DNA of 32,010 nucleotides from the NCBI GenBank assembly GCA_903837595.1, contig CAILVI010000465.1, positions 1-32,010 on the forward strand. Reading direction: 5' to 3'. The translations under genes were made by a program, and so were the position numbers. The stretch's first letter is position 1. Every line of letters begins with the position of its first letter. This document shows positions 26,318 to 32,010 of this stretch, in pieces. The stretch is from an uncultured Thiodictyon sp. (GTDB taxonomy: Bacteria > Pseudomonadota > Gammaproteobacteria > Chromatiales > Chromatiaceae). The notes beneath the pieces were generated by a model that worked only from the letters and a program-made list of their open reading frames with translations, was not told the origin of the DNA and ran no database searches.

Positions 26318-27139
26318 ATGCACCTAAACCCCAGCCCCCCGACCGTCCTGTGCATCGGCGGTCACGACCCCAGCGGCGGCGCCGGAATCGGCGCGGACGC
26401 CGAGGCGGTGCGGGCCGCCGGTGCCTTTGCGCTCACGGTCATCACCGCCCTGACTGACCAGGACACTCTTGGTGTTCGCGCCGTCTATCCGCAACCCGCC
26501 GCCCAGGTCGAGGCCCAGTGCCGCGCGCAGATTGCGGACAGTGCACCCGCGGCCATCAAGATCGGACTGATCGGCGACGCGCGGCTAGTACCCGTGCTGT
26601 GCGCCATCATCGACGCGCACCCGGGGCTCCCGGTGGTGCTCGACCCGGTGCTCGCCGCGGGGGCGGGCCGGCCGCTGGCGGACGCGGCACTGGTTGACGC
26701 ACTGCTTACGCAACTTCTGCGCCGCATCACGCTGGTGACGCCCAATCTACCGGAGGCGCAACGGTTGAGCGGTACCGCGGACGCCCCGGAGTGCGCGCGG
26801 CGCCTGCGGGCCGCCGGGGCGCGCTGGGTCCTGATCACCGGCACCCATGAGGAGGCCCCGGCGGTCACCAACCGACTCTATGGGGCCGACGGAGCCGAAG
26901 AGAGCCGGACCTGGCCGCGCCTGCCCGGCGACTATCACGGCTCCGGCTGTACCCTGGCCGCCGCGATCGCCGTCCGCTTGGCGCTGGGTCTGCCCGTGCC
27001 GGCGGCAGTGGCGGCGGCCCAGACCTATACCTGGACCAGCCTGGCGCGCGCCTGGCGCACCGGGTGCGGTCAGCTCACGCCCAATCGGCTCTTCGACCTG
27101 CCCGCGCCGGCCGGCGAAGACGCGGGAACCGCGCCATGA
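26318..27139 (+). CDS. thiD: Hydroxymethylpyrimidine / phosphomethylpyrimidine kinase
   Basis: A 273-residue ribokinase-fold kinase that phosphorylates HMP and HMP-phosphate for thiamine synthesis. It has the N-terminal [18 protein letters not shown] motif, [32 protein letters not shown] and [14 protein letters not shown]. The catalytic and anion-hole region is [20 protein letters not shown] with an Asp nearby. The TGA stop overlaps the thiE ATG (ATGA), so both are translated together. I see no TPP riboswitch in the 198-bp gap upstream. Length is normal. Confidence 0.93.
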   Translation: MHLNPSPPTVLCIGGHDPSGGAGIGADAEAVRAAGAFALTVITALTDQDTLGVRAVYPQPAAQVEAQCRAQIADSAPAAIKIGLIGDARLVPVLCAIIDAHPGLPVVLDPVLAAGAGRPLADAALVDALLTQLLRRITLVTPNLPEAQRLSGTADAPECARRLRAAGARWVLITGTHEEAPAVTNRLYGADGAEESRTWPRLPGDYHGSGCTLAAAIAVRLALGLPVPAAVAAAQTYTWTSLARAWRTGCGQLTPNRLFDLPAPAGEDAGTAP

Positions 27140-27786
27140 ACCAGGCGCTGCGTGGACTCTATGCCATCACCCCCGAACCGGCCGACGATGACCGCGACCT
27201 GCTCGCCAAAGTGGCCGAGGCCATCGCGGGCGGCGCACGGCTGATCCAATACCGGGCCAAGGGGCTCACCCCCGAACGCCGCCACGCCGAGGCGGCCGCG
27301 CTGCTCGCGCTGTGCCGTCGGGCCGACGTCCCCTTGATCATCAATGACGACATCGAGCTCGCCCTGGCGGTCGGCGCCTCCGGCGTCCACCTGGGTCGGG
27401 ACGACGCCGACCCGGCTACCGCACGCGCCCGCCTGAGGGCGGACGCGATCATCGGCGTCTCCTGCTACGACCGCCTGGACCTGGCACTGGCCGCTGCCCG
27501 GGCCGGGGCCGACTACTGCGCCTTCGGCAGTTTCTACCCATCCACCGTGAAACCCCACGCGGTGCGTCCCACCCCGAGCCTGCTGACCCGGGCGCGCGCA
27601 CAATTGTCGGTGCCGCTGGTTGCGATCGGCGGCATCACGCCACAGAATGGCAGGCTGCTGATCGCGGCCGGGGCCGACTGGCTTGCCGTGATCACCGGAG
27701 TCTTTGCCGCCCCGGATATCACCGCCGCGGCGCGGGCCTACAGCCAACTATTTGAACCGGGCGCGCGCCCGACGGAGTTTCCCTGA
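27136..27786 (+). CDS. thiE: Thiamine-phosphate synthase
   Basis: A 216-residue TIM-barrel enzyme that joins HMP-pyrophosphate and thiazole phosphate. It has YAITPE at the start, [11 protein letters not shown] (QYRxK diphosphate contact), [20 protein letters not shown] with [27 protein letters not shown] and [14 protein letters not shown] 27136 overlaps the thiD stop, and the TGA at 27784-27786 shares one base with the hemL ATG. The three genes are a tightly packed operon. Confidence 0.94.
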   Translation: MNQALRGLYAITPEPADDDRDLLAKVAEAIAGGARLIQYRAKGLTPERRHAEAAALLALCRRADVPLIINDDIELALAVGASGVHLGRDDADPATARARLRADAIIGVSCYDRLDLALAAARAGADYCAFGSFYPSTVKPHAVRPTPSLLTRARAQLSVPLVAIGGITPQNGRLLIAAGADWLAVITGVFAAPDITAAARAYSQLFEPGARPTEFP

Positions 27787-29072
27787 TGAGCCGATCCCAC
27801 GACCTCTTTGCCGCCGCTCAGCGCCACATCCCCGGTGGTGTCAATTCACCGGTGCGGGCCTTCCGCGGGGTCGGCGGCGACCCGGTCTTCTTCGAGAGCG
27901 CCAGCGGCCCCTATGCCTTCGATGCCGACGGCAAGCGCTATATCGACTATGTCGGCTCCTGGGGCCCGATGATCCTGGGCCATGCCCACCCGCAGGTATT
28001 GGCCGCGGTGCGGGAGCGGCTGGACAAGGGGCTCTCCTTCGGCGCCCCCACCGAACTTGAGACCACCATGGCGGATCGCGTCTGTACCCTGGTCCCGAGC
28101 ATGGACATGGTCCGCATGGTCAGCTCCGGTACCGAGGCCACCATGAGCGCGCTGCGCCTGGCGCGCGGCTTCACCGGCCGGGACAAGATCGTCAAGTTCG
28201 AGGGCTGCTACCACGGTCACGCCGACTCGCTGCTGGTCAAGGCCGGCTCCGGTGCCCTGACCTTCGGTGAACCCAGCTCCCCCGGGGTACCCAAGGCCCT
28301 GGCGGAACTCACCATCACCCTGACCTACAACGATCTGCAGGAGGTCCAGGAGACCTTTGCCCGGATCGGTCACGAGATCGCCTGCATCATCGTGGAGCCG
28401 GTCGCCGGCAACATGAACTGCATCCCGCCGGTGCCCGGCTTCCTGGAGGGACTGCGCGCGGTCTGCGATCAGTACGGCGCACTGCTGATCCTGGACGAGG
28501 TCATGACCGGCTTCCGGGTCGCCTTGGGCGGCGCCCAGGCCCACTACGGCATCCGCCCGGATCTGACCGCACTCGGCAAGGTGATCGGCGGCGGCATGCC
28601 GGTGGGGGCCTTCGGCGGCCGGCGTGAAGTGATGGAGCGCCTGTCCCCCCTGGGACCGGTCTACCAGGCCGGCACCCTGTCCGGCAACCCCATCGCCATG
28701 GCGGCGGGATTGAAGACCCTGGAACTGATCTCCGCCCCCGGCTTCTATGACCAGCTCGCCAAACGGACGGTGCAGCTCACCGACGGTCTGGTGGAACGCG
28801 CCCGCGCGGCTGGCGTGCCGCTGACGGTGAACCGGGTCGGCGGGATGTTCGGCCTGTTCTTCACCGACGCACCGGCCGTGACCAACTACGCCCAGGCCAC
28901 CGCCTGCAACCAGGACCAGTTCCGCGCCTTCTTCCACGCCATGCTGGACCTGGGGGTCTATCTGGCCCCCTCCGCCTTCGAGGCCGGGTTCGTCTCCAGC
29001 ACCCACGAAGACGCGCAGATCCAGGCCACCCTGGACGCGGCCACCCAGGCCTTCAGCCGGATCGCCGCCTAG
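27786..29072 (+). CDS. hemL: Glutamate-1-semialdehyde 2,1-aminomutase
   Basis: A 428-residue PLP enzyme that makes 5-aminolevulinate, the first tetrapyrrole precursor of the C5 route. The start [20 protein letters not shown] is typical. PLP-site segments are [34 protein letters not shown] and [19 protein letters not shown]. The PLP lysine is Lys265 in [34 protein letters not shown] and the length match the family. ATG overlaps the thiE stop by one base (TGATG). In phototrophs this step feeds bacteriochlorophyll and heme. Confidence 0.96.
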   Translation: MSRSHDLFAAAQRHIPGGVNSPVRAFRGVGGDPVFFESASGPYAFDADGKRYIDYVGSWGPMILGHAHPQVLAAVRERLDKGLSFGAPTELETTMADRVCTLVPSMDMVRMVSSGTEATMSALRLARGFTGRDKIVKFEGCYHGHADSLLVKAGSGALTFGEPSSPGVPKALAELTITLTYNDLQEVQETFARIGHEIACIIVEPVAGNMNCIPPVPGFLEGLRAVCDQYGALLILDEVMTGFRVALGGAQAHYGIRPDLTALGKVIGGGMPVGAFGGRREVMERLSPLGPVYQAGTLSGNPIAMAAGLKTLELISAPGFYDQLAKRTVQLTDGLVERARAAGVPLTVNRVGGMFGLFFTDAPAVTNYAQATACNQDQFRAFFHAMLDLGVYLAPSAFEAGFVSSTHEDAQIQATLDAATQAFSRIAA

Positions 29073-29092
29073 GGTCGCGGCCCGCGGCGCCG

Positions 29093-31084
29093 GTGGAAGC
29101 GCAGTTCGACCAGATCCTGGCCTGGGTGGGCAACCACCCGGGCTTGGCCTATCTGGCGATCTTCGCGGTTGCCATGGGCGAGTCGACGGCGATCGTCGGC
29201 TTGATCGTCCCGGGGGTGGTCCTGCTCCTGGCGACCGGGGCGCTGATCACCACCGGTGCCATCCACTTCTGGCCTGCCTTCGGCGCCGCGGTCGCGGGGG
29301 CGATTCTGGGTGACGGCCTGAGCTACGCCGTCGGGCGCCACTTCAACGAGCGACTGCTCGGTGTCTGGCCCTTCTCCCGCTACCCCGAGTCACTCGACCA
29401 AGGGGTCGCCTTCTTTGCCCGCTACGGCAGCTGGAGCGTCGTCGTCGGCCGCTTCGTCGGGCCCAGCCGGGCCTTCGTGCCACTGGTCGCCGGGATGCTG
29501 CAGATGTCGGCGCGCCGTTTCTACGCGGCCAACATCGCCTCCGCCATCGCGCAGAACCTCACCTATTTCATCCCCGGCATGGTGCTCGGGGCCTCACTGA
29601 AGCTGGCCGCGGAGGCGGCCCTACGCCTGGCCATCCTCGGCCTGCTGCTGGTGGCCGCCCTGTCGGCCACCTTCTGGCTGGCCCACCGGGTCTACCGCCT
29701 GCTCGCCCCCCACGCCAGCGCCTGGCTCCAGGGCCTGCTGCGCTGGTCCGACCTGCACCCCGGCATGGGACTCATTGCCCACATCCTGGCGGACCCGGCA
29801 CACCCGGATGCCCGCGCCCTGACCGGGCTCGCCGTCCTGTTGATGCTCGCCGTCCTCGTGGTCGGGACCATCGCCGGCCTCACCCTGTTCGGACCCCAGG
29901 AACTGGCCTTGAATCGCGCCGCCCTGGACCTGGGCCAAAGCCTGCACACCCCGGTTGGCGACCACCTGATGATCGCACTGGCCGCCTTCGGGACCCCCAG
30001 CGTGGTCCTGCCGGTGGTGCTCGTGGTCTACGCCTGGCTGTGGTGGTGCGGCCGGGGTCGTCACGGCTATTACTGGCTGGCGGCCGCCGTCTTCCCGTTG
30101 GCGGCCACCCCGCTGCTGGGCGTCCTGCTCGCGGTACCCCGCCCCCCCCTGGGGCTGCAACTCCTCTTGCCCTGGTCCTTCCCCAGCGGACCGGTCCTGC
30201 TGGCGACCAGTGTCTATGGGTTCCTGGCCGTCGCCAGCGCCCGCGCCCTGCGGGAACCGCTGCGGTGGGTGCCTTACGCCCTGGCCACCACCGCGGTCAC
30301 GGCCGTCGCCGCGGCGCGGGTCTATCTGGGCACGGAGTGGCTCACCGGGGTGCTGGGCAGCATCGCCTTGGGGCTCACGTGGGTTGCCGCCCTGGGGCTC
30401 GCTTACCACCAGCATAGCCGGCCGGGGCTGCGCCCCGGCGTGCTCGGGATGGTCGCGGCGCTTGGCCTGACGGCGGGCCTCGGCCTGCATGAGTGGACCG
30501 GCGGCGACCGCGAACTGGCCCGCCTGACCCCCGCACCGCGCACGACGGTGGTGGCACGCGGCACCTGGCACGACACCGCCTGGGCCCAGGTCCCCAACCG
30601 CCGGGAAGACCTGAGCCAGCGTCACCGCCACCCCCTGACCATTCAATACGCGGGCGACCCGGCCACCCTCCGTACGGCCCTGGCCGAGCGTGGTTGGCAA
30701 CGCGCAGCGATGCTGGATTGGGGCAATGCGCTGCGACTGCTGTCCCCCTCGCTGCCGCTGGCGCAATTGCCGGTGATCCCCCAGGTCCACGACGGCCGCC
30801 AGGAGACCCTGGTCATGACCAAGACCACGGGTGATGACCTACGGGAGGTCTTGCGTCTGTGGCCGACGCGCGTGCAACTGGACGACGGCACACCACTGTG
30901 GGTGGGCAATGTCTCGCGTCAGCATAAAGACGTCCTAATTAATCTGATCAGCCTGCCGGCCACCGATCCCAGGAACTTCGCGCTGCCCGCGGAGTTCGCG
31001 GGGGAGTTGCCCGGCTTGCGCAACCGTCGCGTGGCGGATGGCAGTATCCGGCTGATCGAGGAAACGGCCATTGGCGATTTTTGA
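29093..31084 (+). CDS. DedA - PAP2-like - LssY C-terminal membrane fusion, PAP2 catalytic residues absent
   Basis: A 663-residue polytopic protein. GTG 29093 starts 20 bases after hemL. Residues about 15-170 are a DedA/SNARE-associated domain (AMGESTAIVGLIVPG, GDGLSYAVGRHFN, VVVGRFVGPSRAFVPLVAGM). Residues about 285-440 are a PAP2-type helical bundle, and about 495-650 an LssY C-terminal soluble domain (RGTWHDTAWAQVPNR, LSQRHRHPLTIQYAG, WVGNVSRQ). DedA proteins are linked to lipid flipping; PAP2 enzymes dephosphorylate lipid phosphates. Here the PAP2 motifs read VPRP, PSGP367 and ARVYLGTE415WLTG419, where the family has K-x6-RP, PSGH and SRx5Hx3D. The phosphatase is therefore probably inactive and may serve as a scaffold or lipid binder (inference). 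Confidence 0.88.
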   Translation: MEAQFDQILAWVGNHPGLAYLAIFAVAMGESTAIVGLIVPGVVLLLATGALITTGAIHFWPAFGAAVAGAILGDGLSYAVGRHFNERLLGVWPFSRYPESLDQGVAFFARYGSWSVVVGRFVGPSRAFVPLVAGMLQMSARRFYAANIASAIAQNLTYFIPGMVLGASLKLAAEAALRLAILGLLLVAALSATFWLAHRVYRLLAPHASAWLQGLLRWSDLHPGMGLIAHILADPAHPDARALTGLAVLLMLAVLVVGTIAGLTLFGPQELALNRAALDLGQSLHTPVGDHLMIALAAFGTPSVVLPVVLVVYAWLWWCGRGRHGYYWLAAAVFPLAATPLLGVLLAVPRPPLGLQLLLPWSFPSGPVLLATSVYGFLAVASARALREPLRWVPYALATTAVTAVAAARVYLGTEWLTGVLGSIALGLTWVAALGLAYHQHSRPGLRPGVLGMVAALGLTAGLGLHEWTGGDRELARLTPAPRTTVVARGTWHDTAWAQVPNRREDLSQRHRHPLTIQYAGDPATLRTALAERGWQRAAMLDWGNALRLLSPSLPLAQLPVIPQVHDGRQETLVMTKTTGDDLREVLRLWPTRVQLDDGTPLWVGNVSRQHKDVLINLISLPATDPRNFALPAEFAGELPGLRNRRVADGSIRLIEETAIGDF

Positions 31085-31096
31085 TTGCTGACTACT

Positions 31097-32010
31097 TCAA
31101 AACCGCCGTTCAAAGGCCGTAAACGCATCCTCCAACTCCCATTGCAAGCGCGCCTTGGTATTTTGATCCAGGTAAGCGCGGCACTGGGTGCCGGCTGCTC
31201 TTGCACCCCGCAGATCGGCGGCACAGGCCGACACCGGTGTTAAACGCTCAAGGTTCTGCCACAATGCACCGCCCTCCACGAAGGCATAGTGCAGACTGTT
31301 GCGCGCCATTGTCTTTAGCTGGCGGTAATCGACTTGTTGATCCGCGACAGCCTTTAGATATTCACCGGTCATTTCGGAGCGCGAGACCCCTTCATCGTCA
31401 GTCGCGAGTGCCACCGGCACACCCTGTTTCAGGTAAGTCGACAGTGGGTGTCGGGTGCCGCTCACGCCCAGAATGCCGCTGTTGCTGGTCAGGCAGACCT
31501 CCACCAGAATCCGGTCTTTCACCATTTTCCGTAGCAGGCCAAGCGCATCGTCTTCCTGCATGACCGCGACCCCATGACCAATCCGTTCGGCGTGGCCGAC
31601 CGCGATCGATTCGCGAATATGAAAGCGCAGTCCTTCCGGCGGCACCATCCCGGGAACCAGTTCGCCGGCATGCAGTGTGATATGCACCTTGGGATACATG
31701 CTGTGCAGGTAGTCGAGCAGGCGCATGTGCAGTGAAAAATCGCGCATCGGCACCAGCGCATCTTCCGGCATGACCAGGTTGAGTCCGACCACCCGCGCGT
31801 CGTTAGTGGCGAGCTCGAATCCGGCCAGCATCTGCGCAAACACGATTTCTCTGGGTTGGCCGCGGGCGACTTGATACAAATAGCGCACCGTCACGGCGCA
31901 ACCGGGCGCGGCCTCGGCGGTGCCGCAGTGCAGGACATCACGCTGTTTCGCCTCGGCACGGTTCAGGTCCTCGGTCGCGGCCTTGACCGCCTCCGGCAGG
32001 CCCTGCTCGA
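31097..32010 (-). CDS. Adenosine deaminase family protein, 5' end outside the window
   Basis: At least 304 residues are visible; the frame is open through the right edge, so the N-terminus with the first zinc histidines (HxH) is missing. Visible active-site parts are VHITLHAGELVPG (zinc His and catalytic Glu region), AERIGHGVAVM, and the metal-binding LATDDEGVSRSEMTGEYLKA. The C-terminal extension (SLHYAFVEGGALWQNLERL followed by segments with two Cys and a basic-acidic tail ending AFERRF) is of the longer secreted ADGF-like group, so export is possible. It is convergent with the DedA fusion across 12 bp. Substrate (adenosine or a related nucleoside) is inferred from the family. Confidence 0.85.
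   Translation of the reverse strand, partial: EQGLPEAVKAATEDLNRAEAKQRDVLHCGTAEAAPGCAVTVRYLYQVARGQPREIVFAQMLAGFELATNDARVVGLNLVMPEDALVPMRDFSLHMRLLDYLHSMYPKVHITLHAGELVPGMVPPEGLRFHIRESIAVGHAERIGHGVAVMQEDDALGLLRKMVKDRILVEVCLTSNSGILGVSGTRHPLSTYLKQGVPVALATDDEGVSRSEMTGEYLKAVADQQVDYRQLKTMARNSLHYAFVEGGALWQNLERLTPVSACAADLRGARAAGTQCRAYLDQNTKARLQWELEDAFTAFERRF

Noticed and set aside
29621..30790. Minus-strand open frame of 389 codons across the DedA fusion
   Set aside because: The composition (Gly, Gln, Arg, Asp) is that of a shadow of membrane-protein codons; the opposite strand has clear domains.

Overview
The window is a 32 kb stretch of high-GC bacterial chromosome. The gene set suggests a gammaproteobacterium, most likely a purple sulfur bacterium of the Chromatiaceae type. 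That placement rests on impressions from several features: a DedA-PAP2-LssY fusion, two A-type Fe-S carriers, rubredoxin, a DUF3365 c-heme protein, HemL, an Uma2 fragment and a DUF1703-type nuclease relic. There is no rRNA marker. No tRNA, CRISPR array or intact transposase was seen.

Layout: (1) 1-1140 is a truncated Uma2 fragment next to a ribbon-helix-helix/PIN toxin-antitoxin pair. (2) 1319-5578 holds a secreted c-type heme protein, a three-gene operon (repeat-tailed unknown, FAD oxidoreductase, CreA-like secreted protein) and a MurG-like glycosyltransferase. (3) 5579-10201 is a four-gene cassette behind a promoter with tandem operator-like repeats. It encodes a secreted protein made of two internal repeats, a small membrane protein, a peptidoglycan-binding M15 peptidase without signal peptide, and a PI-PLC-like phosphodiesterase with a C-terminal lectin-like domain. 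This is the best candidate for an undescribed system. (4) 10264-17463 is an RND efflux pair (adaptor and pump, no outer-membrane channel) divergent from a sensor kinase and an AraC-type response regulator. A deletion relic of a DUF1703-type nuclease overlaps the end of the pump gene. (5) 17531-18403 is long-form HisG. (6) 18505-22560 is a rearranged segment: a REC-PAS-histidine kinase, a fused and deleted second copy of a neighbouring two-gene unit, a CIA30 protein, two direct copies of a 69-bp palindromic repeat, a secreted-protein gene with an in-frame amber codon right after its signal peptide, and a 32-bp relic of the kinase 5' end. (7) 22580-31084 is housekeeping: tyrS-erpA-argC, a second A-type carrier with a strong terminator, rubredoxin, thiD-thiE-hemL with overlapping stops and starts, then a DedA-PAP2-LssY membrane fusion whose PAP2 catalytic residues are missing. 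(8) The right edge holds a partial adenosine deaminase family gene.

How the genes work together: the kinase/regulator pair at 14999-17463 probably controls the divergent efflux operon, because the two share a 92-bp control region. erpA and the 25493 gene supply Fe-S transfer. thiD-thiE make thiamine phosphate and hemL makes 5-aminolevulinate, the tetrapyrrole precursor. The 5986-10201 cassette looks designed to attack or remodel envelopes (peptidoglycan peptidase plus phospholipase-like enzyme), but its target cannot be read from sequence.
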